This document shows, in pieces, positions 28,501-38,871 of a DNA stretch of 52,191 nucleotides. Every line of letters begins with the position of its first letter. Within the stretch, counting starts at the first letter, position 1. The notes under the pieces are model-generated. The model was not told where the DNA came from and searched no databases. It saw only the letters and a list, made by a program, of their open reading frames with translations. The translations under genes were made by a program, and so were the position numbers. This DNA is from Heterostelium multicystogenum (taxonomy: Eukaryota; Evosea; Eumycetozoa; Acytosteliales; Acytosteliaceae), in contig RCNN01000228.1 in assembly GCA_003667245.1 (NCBI GenBank), forward strand, positions 1 through 52,191, read 5' to 3'.

Positions 28501-29746
28501 ATGACAGATTATATTGAAAATAGCAGTAGTAGTAGTAATAGTACATTTGTGTGTGAGCAACATAGTGAATGTGGAATTTAGGAAGATGCGTAAATGGATT
28601 ATGTAAATGTTCGAACATATTTAATGGGATCACAGTGTCAAACTACATATTCTTCAGTGTTGGGAAGATCATTTACAATATTCAGACTGGTATTCCTGTC
28701 AATAATAATACTTCTTACAATATATGGTGCATACAATTGTTACAAATCCTTCCTGTTTTGGAAGAGGAAAAAGGTTGCTTATAAATTGAAAGCAATTTCA
28801 CATGTAGTTATTTTAGTCTTTTGTATTTGTAGGTATCGGTTGATTGAAACTCTCGATCTGGAGGTAACATATACTAATATGATCCATTTGTCAACCTTCC
28901 AAAATAAAGTGAGAATTGTATTACTTGCAGGTGACCCATGGTCAACTTTGGGAATATTCCCTTTTTCACTGTCGATGTCTTTATATCACTTCCCAGTATA
29001 TGTTTTATTTACCGGTTATCAACTACTTCTTTTGTATTTGGAGCGGAACTTATCACAATGTGGCGACAATAGAAAGTGGCAAATTATTTGTAGACAAAAC
29101 AAAACAAGTGTTTATCATTGGAAACACCATGTGGCTTGTATTGGTATTGATTGAAATACTTGCATTAGCATTCTACAACTTCAGTGATACAGTTTATATA
29201 TTCTACTACTTTGCCACACTGATCTATAATTTATACATTGCACTATGTTGTATTGCAATGATCATTGGGTTTGTAGTTTATGGTGCCTTGCTTTATAGAA
29301 GAATATCTGGACTACCAACCAACAAAAATTAAAAAGAGAAATACCCTCAGAAAGGTAAATTCTACATTCCTCCGCCCAAGTTTGTTAATTTAAATACTTA
29401 CTTATAAATATACTATAGTTGTTAGCAACAACCATTATATTATCAACATCACTGATTATGGTAGTTGTCCCATCATTGAATCCTATATTTTAGAAAGTCA
29501 ACTAGAACACCTGAAGGAGCAATGATGTTTACATGTTTTGTACATGGAATAGAATGTTTGTTGGTCATGGAAATGCTGGCGATAATGAAGCCTCGTGAAT
29601 CAATGCCATTCGCAGCAAATGCACCTGGATATTTCGAAAACCAAAATCAAATCTATCTTGAGAAGTGTCCAACTGATAAACAACCGATAAAAGAAGATGC
29701 TTACACTTCACCTAAGAAAACATTATTTTTTGTTCAAAATGAATAA
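28501..29746 (+). CDS. EGF-like domain plus seven-transmembrane protein
   Basis: No named family recognised. After MTDYIENSSSSSNST the protein has one EGF-like unit (CEQHSECGNLGRCVNGLCKC, then a last Cys in GITCQTT), which needs one frame change near 28573 and one near 28630. Then about seven hydrophobic helices follow: 28675-28740, 28785-28860, 28935-29040, 29125-29180, 29185-29295, 29418-29490 and 29522-29585. An intron lies at 29353-29418. Further frame changes are needed near 28920-29050, 29330 and 29515. The tail (about 29590-29746) is hydrophilic and ends FFVQNE. The N-terminal EGF unit would face outside if the protein is a 7TM receptor-like protein. There is no obvious cleavable signal peptide before the EGF unit, which is unusual. 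It could also be a non-receptor multi-pass protein. Seven is my count from hydrophobicity by eye. Confidence 0.65.
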
Positions 29747-29805
29747 AATTCATATCCAATAATATATATTTATCATTATTATAATTAAATAATAATATAA
29801 TCACA

Positions 29806-30130
29806 AGTTCAAATAATCAGATTGAGAATATCAGTACATCTTTCAATGTATCTCCCTGAATGAAAATATCTATCATCTAAAGGGAATGTAGTGTAGATTA
29901 TTCTTACTGGATACCAAGACCACCTTATCGTGTTTCTAAACATCTTCCCAGGAAACCTGGTGAACTTTGCAGAGAAAATTTTTAAATTGAAAAAATACAA
30001 AATAATAATAAATTATTATTTGATCAAAAGTTTCAGTGAAAATTACGATCATTTGATCGCCTGCATTGAGGGGACTGATTTGAAAAATATTCTTTTTTGA
30101 TTTAAAATTTATCACACACATTGAGTCCTA
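29806..30130 (-). pseudogene. possible partial relative of the tandem membrane protein family
   Basis: On the minus strand one frame reads FQISPLNAGDQMIVIFTE, resembling copy 1 YLNEGDKMIVVKDK, and after a change of frame near 29970 reads VRIIYTTFPLDDRYFHSG, resembling copy 1 IYFNCYLPVDHAIPYTKG. The order and spacing are those of the outer domain of copies 1 and 2, but no start, basic cluster or membrane segment is seen upstream, and the final GKHY motif is absent. I read it as a truncated or diverged member in opposite orientation; an undetected upstream exon is possible. Confidence 0.4.
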
Positions 30131-30359
30131 TCATTTAGAAAAAACTCAAGAAAAAAAACAATTTTAAATAATTGGATAAAAAAAAAATCATTTTAAAAAT
30201 TAATTGGTGCATGGGCATTTTTGGTGGAGTCTCTGCAACAACCAAACCAACAAAACTCTTCAACCAGTGTTAGTTTCCTTCAATTTCAACTTTTCAATCC
30301 TCTTTGTGAAAAATAAAAATAAATATATTTCTAGAAATAGAGAGTGCTTGAGTGAAAAG

Positions 30360-32313
30360 ATGTTTAGCTACTCCAAAATCAATGTGCTGGTCCTCCTCGG
30401 ATTGATGGTTGCCTGCTTCGCATTTGGATCGTCTGATGCTGCTGTGCAATCCTACATCTGGAATACCACAATCGATTGTTCAAATATTGCTGGTTGCGAT
30501 TTCTACGACCCCGACAACTGGGTCGGATTGGGTCCAGTCGCCGGAGTCGTCAATGCCGGTGGAGTCATCATCGATTACTCCAAAACCCCAGTAACCAAGA
30601 ATCAATATATCACAGTCAACAATGCTAGTACCATTGACAGACTCTACATCATTGGTCCATCCCTCTTTGGTCCAAGCAACCTCCTCGACTTCCAAATCTT
30701 GGCTAAACTTATCGTAGATGGTGACACCTATCTCGATGAATGCAATTTGCACGTTCAAATCTCAACCTTCACAGTTACCAACAACTTCTACTCCATCAAT
30801 GGTTCAACCACAAACATCTACAACTCTGTCTTCGAAGTTGCTGGAACCACTGATATCAGTCAAGACAGTGCTTTCACTGCCACCAACGAATCCATGGTCG
30901 CCCTTGACTGTAACAACGGATGGATTAACATTGGTTGCACAGTAGTTTTGAATGAAAACACCATTTTCAATGCTGCTGGTACCAACACTACCTTTAACCT
31001 CGGTATCAAACGCCGAAAGCAACACTGGTGTAGTCTACTTGACCGCAGCAACTTTGAAAGGTTTTTCCTCTATTCAAACACTTCGTATTGTCAACAGTGT
31101 CACTTTGGCTCCAGAGTCAAACTTTCAAGTAACAACCTATGTTGGTCCAGGTGTAGAAGATAGTCAGCCAGTCATCAACGTCGGTGCTGGTATCCTCAAT
31201 CTTGCAGGTACCAGCCAAGCCGAAACTTCACCAACTGAAATCGACCTCTATGGTATCAACTGTGGTCCAAGTGGTTCCGTCAGCATTGTTAACTTTGTCT
31301 TGGCAGATATCGATTTTGTTCTTTCATTAGGTCCATTTACAATTGACAGTGTCGATAATTGACCATTGGTGGAGCTGGTGCCATCTACTCCTCTTTCAGC
31401 CAGTTAAATTTGGCTGGTCCCGTTGGTTTGACTTTGAACACCACAAAACATCAACTCTTTGGCATACATTAAAAAGCAGTGTAGTTACCCCACAAAACAT
31501 TGGTGCCACCATCCAACTCATTGGAAATGTTGTTCTCTTCAACACAAACCACCCAACTCAACAACACCATCTTCCAAGTACAAAGCGGATCCAACTTTAT
31601 GGTCGAAAATGACTTATCTTTCACTGGTAGAGCTGGTATCTACTTGATGGGTGAGATGACATTGAACGGTACTATCTTGAGCTTTGATCAACCCAAGCCA
31701 GCTTTCACCGTTGCTGGTGGAATCCCTCAAGTCCATGAACAACGTTACCATCAACGGTAATGTCAACTTTGACAGTGGACTCTTCCAACCATCCTCAACT
31801 GTCATCAACGGTGACTACTACCAGACCGGTGGTACCATCCTCTTTATCGGTGTAGAAGGTGAGCAACTCTTTATTTCTGGTGACTTCACCGTCAACGATC
31901 AAGTCCAAATCGGTTTCGACAACGCTTTGCTTCCAGACATTGAAAGCAGTGATCCACGTCGAAGGTCTCCCACAAGTCGAGGCTAACATCGTGTACAAAT
32001 GGGACAAGCACGCAGAGCCAGACCAAGATTACTACCTCATCTCCTCCCTCAACCAAAACATTGCCGGTATGATCGCCTCATTCGACGTCATCACCCCAGT
32101 GATCAACTCCTACAAGACATCGATCACCCTTACCGACCCAGCTTTGAGCATGGTCTTGCAATTCACCTCCCAACCAGCTAATGGTCACCACAGCAAGTTG
32201 AAAGGATGGCAAGTATTCCTTATCATCCTTGGTGTTGTTGCTGGCTGGTATCGGCTCTCATTGGTTTGGCCTACAGATACTATGTCCGTAACAAGGGATA
32301 CATTTCATTGTAG
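30360..32313 (+). CDS. large type I membrane glycoprotein, signal peptide and C-terminal anchor
   Basis: ATG 30360 begins MFSYSKINVLVLLGLMVACF, a clear signal peptide ending near SSDAA. The outer part (about 600 residues) is rich in Thr, Asn, Val and Gly with repeated short beta-strand-like segments and N-glycosylation sequons (NTT, NAS, NGS, NES), suggesting a solenoid or beta-helix fold; no named domain is recognised. The end reads HHSKLKGWQVFLIILGVVAG, then after a frame change LVSALIGLAYRYYVRNKG and a stop at 32311-32313, i.e. one membrane helix with a short basic cytosolic tail. Frame changes are needed near 31005, 31355, 31470, 31545, 31720, 31945 and 32245. No intron is seen. Codon choice (C-ending) suggests good expression. 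Probably a cell-surface or adhesion-like protein; function unknown. Confidence 0.75.
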
Positions 32314-32513
32314 AATCATCAACTTCAAACAACTTCATATATTTATATATAAAATAAACATTTACAACTTCAATTATACTATAACTATAAGATAATCAAT
32401 CTATAAATCTGTTTGTTGTTGATCAACAGTTCAGTTAAGTTATTTGAATGATGCTTTATTATTTGTTATAAGCTTGTTTCTTGGCATTATATTTGGTTGG
32501 TTCAACTCAACGT

Positions 32514-34224
32514 TTAAAGTCTTTGAAGTTTGATCAGTTCGTTCTTTAAGATGTTTGCATCTTGTAGTGATTGTTCCAGGTCATTTGACATTGATTCTAC
32601 AGAGTTTGTCATTGTTTTGAAAAGCGTAAATAGTGATTCAAGTGATTCTGGACGAAGTTGGAAGTTGATTCTTTTCACTCTCGAGATTGTTAAGCTGTAC
32701 TTGATTGCTGATCTCCATCTACTTTGGAGGTAGTGAATTTGGTTGATTAAGAATATCAAGAATCTGTTTTGACACGCCTCAATAGATGTTCCTCTGCGTT
32801 GGTCACGGATCTACCCTTGCCCTTGTAGATTTCCAAGTTACTCCCAAACCTCTATATACTTGTGCAGCAACAACATGTTTCTTTTCTTGATTGCTTCATA
32901 CTTTGATTGTATCTGTAATGCTAAATAGTTTTGTAAAGACTTTATATTATTCAATGATTCCTGTTATTATATAATATTACATAGTTAGTTGAATTCATTG
33001 ACCATCCATCCATCTATCAGATCCACTAATCCATACCATTGTATTGTTAAACAGTATATCGATGTTCTTTTCTTGAATTAACTTTCTTTCTCTTAAATCA
33101 TTGAATGATCTAGCTGCTACTGGTATAAATCTAGAGTATCAATATGAGGTACTGGTCAATATAAGCGTTCCTATTTTGATTGTGGTTCATGTTCAATGAT
33201 AATTACAAGTTTGGGTCAGGGTTTTGTGATTTGTGCATATATCCATTGCTCATCTGTAATATTAGGTGGTTTAGGTACAAGCTTGGGATTGATAGCTTGC
33301 CCTTGATAGTTATAAAACCAATACTGTACAAGTAATAATAATAATAATGGTCAGACTATTAATTTGCTTGCTGCTTGAATATAATATTATCTATACATAC
33401 TAAAAATTTACAATATGGACTGTCTGGTGAAATAGATTGTATGTATTCGGCGATTCTAGATTCGACTGATCTTCCATCGAGAATCTCTTCAGGTCTTCTT
33501 GGTTGATTGCTTGTCGATGATGGTACAATTGCTAGAGAGCTTGTGGGTGCTAGTGCTGATGATCCAAAGGGTGATGAACCAGCTGGCTGGGTACCGAATG
33601 GTGATGTTGTGTTGGTGGTTGTAGCCTGTCCAAATAGAGAGGTGGTAGGAGTATTATTTGCTGGTGTTAACGATGAGGTTGCACCAAATAACGAAGATGT
33701 AGCTGGGGTTGTTGTTGTTGCTGATGTGCCAAAGAGTGAAGGTGTCGCGGCTGGAGTTGTTGTTTGTGTTCCGAACAGTGAAGATGAAGTAGATGGAGTG
33801 GTGTTTCCAAACAACGACGAGGATGGCTGTGCCGATGTACCTGTGGCAGTGGAGCCAAGGCTGCTCAGGCTGCCGAGACTGCCAAGACTGCTCGTTGAAC
33901 TCAAGCTGCCGAGACTGCTGCCAGCCGACGAACCAAACAAGCCACCTCCCGTTGATGGTGTGGTCGTCGATGCAGTAGTCGAACCCAAAGTGTTGCTGTT
34001 TGTCGCCGAACCAAACAAGTTTGGAGTCGAAGTTGACGATGTACCAAAGAGCAAACCAGTAGATGGAGTTGAACTAGTTGCACTCGATGTTCCAAACAAC
34101 GAGCTTCCCACTGCCACCAGTTGAACCCAAGCTGCTTGTACCTGAACCAAACAACAAACCAGACGATGGTGTACTGCTGGTTGCCGATGAACGTGCCAAA
34201 CAAAGATCCACCTAATGAAGTCAT
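32514..34224 (-). CDS. nup54: nucleoporin Nup54
   Basis: Channel nucleoporin of the Nup62-Nup58-Nup54 complex. It starts MTSLGGSLFGT at 34224 and continues with an FG-repeat region (34200-33480) built on SLFGT, LFGSS and SPFGT separated by Ser/Thr-rich spacers. The conserved part begins near 33490 (RRPEEILDGRSVESRI) and continues CKFL, intron, YWFYNYQGQAINP, KPPNITDEQWIYAQI and NPDPNL. After an intron at about 33207-33131 it reads FIPVAARSFNDLRERKLIQE, the counterpart of the Nup54 block IPVPMVGFKELLRR. The last exons hold the helical end (LQNYLALQIQSKYEAIKKR, LLRRVKTD, DLEQSLQDANILKNELIKL) to the stop at 32514. Frame changes are needed near 34185, 34110, 33225, 32840 and 32775. Nup54 was chosen over Nup62/Nup58 because of the conserved middle block. 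Confidence 0.88.
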
Positions 34225-34733
34225 CTTTATTAGATATCTCCAGATATACAAATATAAATGCAAATTGATCAACCCAATCAAATCAAAATGAATTTAAAAA
34301 ACTACAAAAATATTGTTGAGTTCAACGGTTGTAAAAAAAACTTGAAATTCAATTTTTACATGTATCATCATATTTATTAATAGAGTAAATGCAATGGAAT
34401 CGGATGGGGATGTTTTGTCAGATATACTATACTTTGTCGTTGAAAACTGTGAGAAAACCAAGATAGCATATCTCCATCGCCTTTGGTGTTAACCCAGGGA
34501 ACCTTTTCATTCAAGCCACCTGCAACCCTATCTAAAGGGCTACCATCTATCAAGATTCTCTAACAATCGAATAAAGATTTCTCAAGAACGATCGTTTATT
34601 ACACATTGTGAAATATATAATTGGTCTCTACAAAAGATCTATTGGAAAGAAAACATCTTTAGCTCCTCTCTCGTTATGCCAATGTAATCATAAAGATATC
34701 GAAGGAAAGGGAGAGGTTTCTTTGCCATGGCAG

Positions 34734-36534
34734 CTAGATAGTTTCCTGGGGCTTCAGATCAAAGTTGGTTGTCAGATAGTGGAGTATCTCAAGCTGACTA
34801 TGGCCAATAAGCAACTGTAGATGCGTTGAGTCGATATGCTCCAGAAGCAGAGGACTGCCATCCAGGTTGAACTTGTCAACAAAATAACGAAACCTGGTCC
34901 AATTGATCGAGTTTGATCTGAGATACCCGACCATCGATTGGATTAAAGCACGTAGAAAATGTGTATCACTTAACATCTCCTCGTTCCTACTGACTATTTG
35001 ATCGATGAGATCGAAGCGCGAATAAGTAAGTAAGTCTGCGATGTTTTTGGACAATATCATTCTCCAATATTTGAGTAAAGTTGTGCTCCAATGCCATTGA
35101 TAGGAGATTGATGCGACAGTAGTTCCGGGGTGCATATGAATTGATAGATGGTAGCTCCATGTCTAAATTATCGACCAACCACTTTACAATATGAGAATGA
35201 TTGAGTCGTAATGGCAGTTAGCATCGACTGGTCCAATGGTCTGGCCAATGTGTGATGGAAGAGAAATTTGATGGTTTCAAACTGGTTGTTTTTCTATTGC
35301 TCTTTCATAGGCAATCGGAGATGGTTGCACTTTTCATCTCGTGAACCAACATCTCTAGCTTATCGATAGCACTGTCGCCAATGGTAACTAGTTGATCCAG
35401 AAACTTGCGATTGAAAATCATTGGTTGATGCTGAAGAAGATACTGATAGACCTCAGTGTGCCCTCGCTCAAACAACGACAACAAGTGACTTGGCTAAGCA
35501 GTGTATTCGATTGTCTTTTTCGTGGATATACTTGACAATGTGCAAATGGTTGTTCTCCGCAGCCTTTGAGAGTGCCAGCTTTCCGCAGTATTGCTGTTTA
35601 GGTCCGCCAATCTCTTTAATCATGTCCAGGTTGCCATGGGAGGCAAAAAATAGCCAGTGTTGTCTCACGATAACGTGTCTTCCCAATCAAGTATCGGAAC
35701 ATCTCCAGCTGGTTGTATTTGGCAGCCTCGTTTACTTGATCTGTACTAAATCGCAGATGAGGTAAACTTTGCGCAATCATTTCTAAAAGCTTGATATTGC
35801 AAGGGCTGCAGCAACACACAGGCTGCTCGATGGAATGAATACACGGTTCAACTGTAAGAAACGAAATAGATCGCAATCATGAGTCCTAAAAGTTGTAGTA
35901 CATCGTCGGGACTCAGTCTTAAATCAGCATTCTTCTCGTGCATGATCCACTTGCCCATATCGATATGTTTATTGTAAAAAAGCCACTGTGCAAACCATGG
36001 TCCATTGAGCCTTTCCCAAATACCCCAATGAAGCGAGTTTCTTGAGCAAATCAAAGTATCCAATCCTCGCACAGGCCATCAATGCTTCGAAAATCTCCAG
36101 CCTCACATTGGTTTTGGATTTGGCGCAGCTCAGAAGATAGTCAACAATATGGAAATGTCCATGTATAATTGCAATCCTCAGTTCGTTGCATCAAGGAATT
36201 CATTGATTTCCACGAGATATTTAAGGAACTCCAAATTTCCTCTGATAACAACGGCTTTGGTCAAGACATTCAAGTAATTTGATACGAATTTTATTTGGCG
36301 GTCACCTGTAGCTTGACTACCTCTGTCACTGTTGTCTTCTTTTATCTTTTTCAGCAGATCGAAATATCCATAGTAAGCAAGCATATATTCATTGGTAATC
36401 AGCTCCTGCCACTGAAAAGATCTAGCATCATATCCAAACAATCTCCAATGAATCGATCTAATATGACCATATACACAATGCTGCAAATATTTGTTATGCA
36501 ACAATATTTGTTTGAACAATATATCTATTTTCAT
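34734..36534 (-). CDS. ankyrin-like repeat protein of a dictyostelid-expanded family, broken as read
   Basis: The start at 36534 reads MKIDILFKQILLHNKYLQHC and a conserved-looking head, IHWRLFGYDARSF. It is followed by repeats of about 30-35 residues of the ankyrin type, such as GNLEFLKYLVEINEFLD, IIHGHFHIVDYLLS, HGNLDMIKEIGG and NHLHIVKYIHEKDN. Dictyostelid genomes carry many such hypothetical proteins. Reading through needs at least six frame changes (near 36180, 36010, 35860, 35650, 35480 and 35140) down to the stop at 34734. That density is high compared with nearby genes, so this may be a true pseudogene, although the assembly also shows indels in clearly essential genes. A protein-protein binding role is likely; no partner known. 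Confidence 0.6.
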
Positions 36535-36639
36535 TCTAATATTCTTAATTTAGTAAACACATCTAATTGTACCTCTGTCAAACATAATGTATTTAGTTGT
36601 CATGATTTTATTTGTTTTTTTCACAACAAGAATTAAAAT

Positions 36640-37641
36640 GGAAATCATGCAATGATCGTTTAAAAAATAAAATTTCCATAATAGCTATGATTTATATTTA
36701 TTTTTAATAAAATAGACTTAAGGAATGACATTATTACATATATATTTACTTATCATAGTTTTTTAGTTAGATTTTTTTTGTTTTAAGATTTTTAGTTGTT
36801 TTTTGTAAAAAAGATCAGATGCTTTACATCTTGGTTGTGCAATGATGATTTGATAATTTATGCAATCAATTGAAGCGATGGAGGGGTTTTTTTTTAATTT
36901 TTATTATCAAAATTATTTTGTATGAAATTTTGATGGGTTGGATTGATGAAGCGGTGTGTATTTTTTTTGAATCGTCACCTCACATGAATGGAAAGAATAG
37001 TAGCTATGTAATTATGTAGATTATGATGCTTGTTACAATATTAATATTTCAAATTGAATTGAGTGAATGATGAAAAAAACCCATCTTCATCTTTTTACTA
37101 TTTTATTTAATTAATTTTCTATTTTATTTAATTTTTGTTTTACTAAGAAGGATTGTAGCGTTGATTATAAGTCCATGGTCCAAAATCTATAACCAAACTT
37201 AACAAAACTTAACTTATAATTATATTATTAAACTTATTATTATTATTATTATTTTTATTATTATTTTGAAATAGAGCATTAGATAGAAAAGTCAAAAGAT
37301 AGATATTTATAGAATAATTCTAAAGGAATCCAAATAATAAATTTATTATTTATTTCCTATTGAAATGAATATTATTTGTTATATTGATTTTCAATATTAT
37401 TACTATTACTTTGACCATTAGAAATTCAAGTTTATTATACATTTATTTTTGATAATTATTATTATACAACCAAACATACAGATATAGATATAAATCATAG
37501 TACAGAAATCTACTTTAAGTAGGGCCAGAGCCATTTGGCAAAATCTGCCACTCCACCCAGACCTACCAAAACTCCATTCCTCTAAGTTTCATCTTGTTGC
37601 AACTGCTTGGCAGGAATAATCATAGATATCGTTAGATAAAA
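36640..37641. other. divergent intergenic region
   Basis: Promoter region between the ankyrin-like gene (minus) and the urea transporter (plus). Mostly AT-rich with ATT runs near 37230-37265. A GC-richer block at 37515-37615 just upstream of the transporter could be a leader or an unrecognised upstream exon. Confidence 0.45.
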
Positions 37642-38871
37642 ATGAATGAAAATTACAATTATACAATTGACAGGAGGTATAAAAGAATTATAATTGCTGG
37701 ATGTGTTATTGAGATTATTTGGCGTTGCATACTGGTGTTACTTAGAGGAATTGGTCAGATTTTTCTACAGTCCAATGCGATCACAGGTATTTTCTTTTTG
37801 GCTGGCATGTTCTATGGTAATCCTGAAATGACCTATTTTATGATTGTGGCAGTGATTATAGCGAGTATAACGGCTCGAGTAACTAAGCTGCCCAGCCAAA
37901 ATATAATGGATGGACTCTACGGATTTAATGCTGCCCTTATTGGCTGTGCATTGATTTTTTACTTCCACGTCAACGCGTCTGTTATCATTGCGCTGATATT
38001 TGGCTCCATAGTATCTACTTTTTTCATGCATTTCTTTTTTATGGGCAAAACTGCCAGCCTATACATTTCCATTTATTGGCATCACATGGGTGATTAAAAG
38101 CAATCCTCGAGCATGCTCACCTTGCAGAGTCAAGACCACCCGGACCCAATGTAGACTATAACTCTTTGGACTATATAAGAGTGCCCGCGCATGCATTTGG
38201 ACAGGTTATGTTCCAAGGTGACTCTATTAGTGGCATCTTGATGATTGTAGGAATATTTATATCGTCTCCCATCGGTGCCCTCTACGGAGTGGTGGGCTCG
38301 CAGATATCAATCATCTATACCCAAATGTATCGACCATCGGCCTCCATATCCGTAATAGACGCAGGACTCTTTCTTTTCAACGCAGTATTGAGTGGCATTG
38401 CCAGCGCAGGCAATGATGTGGCCGATGGCTTCTACATGATTGTAACCGTTGGAATTGCAACGGTGTTTACATTTTCCTTGCTGAAAAGAGCTTTACAACC
38501 TTGACTTTTCCTTTTGTAACGTCGATGTGGACTCTTGCCATTTGGAAAAGACTGCTATTGGGTTATGTACTTCCCAAAATTCCAAAGAAATTCGAACAAT
38601 ATCTTCAATGCAGAATCATAAAGTAGGGAACTATCCGGAACACGCCCAACAACAACTCCACAAAATCGACATTCCCACATTAGATAATTTTGCAGATCAC
38701 CTAAAAACCAAACTACAATCCGAAAATAACAATGAAACAGTGATATGTGTTGAATTGATGACAATGACTCCATTCACACCAACTGCATCACCACCTTCTA
38801 ACTCCAACAAAAATAATAATAATAATGAGATTAACGATAACAGCAATTACAATAATAAACAACAGCGATAG
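37642..38871 (+). CDS. urea transporter (UT family)
   Basis: Channel-type urea transporter of the plasma membrane (UT family, PF03253). The two homologous halves of the fold are visible: half one has LLRGIGQIFLQSNAITGIFF, DGLYGFNAALIG and LPAYTFPFIGITWVI; half two has AFGQVMFQGDSISGILMIVG, DAGLFLFNAVLSGIA and LTFPFVTSMW. The repeated GxGQ(I/V)xxQxxxxxGI signature and LPxxTxPF motif are diagnostic. Frame changes are needed near 38060, 38115, 38500 and 38600. The hydrophilic Asn-rich tail (about 38620-38871, ends NNKQQR) is read in the frame reached after the last change; if that change is not real the protein ends near 38620 with YLQCRIIK. No intron is seen. It could handle urea or, as in some homologues, related small amides or ammonia. 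Confidence 0.88.

Noticed and set aside
33507..34124. Long plus-strand open frame rich in Val/Asp/Glu
   Set aside because: Antisense image of the Nup54 FG repeat region; composition follows from the repeats.
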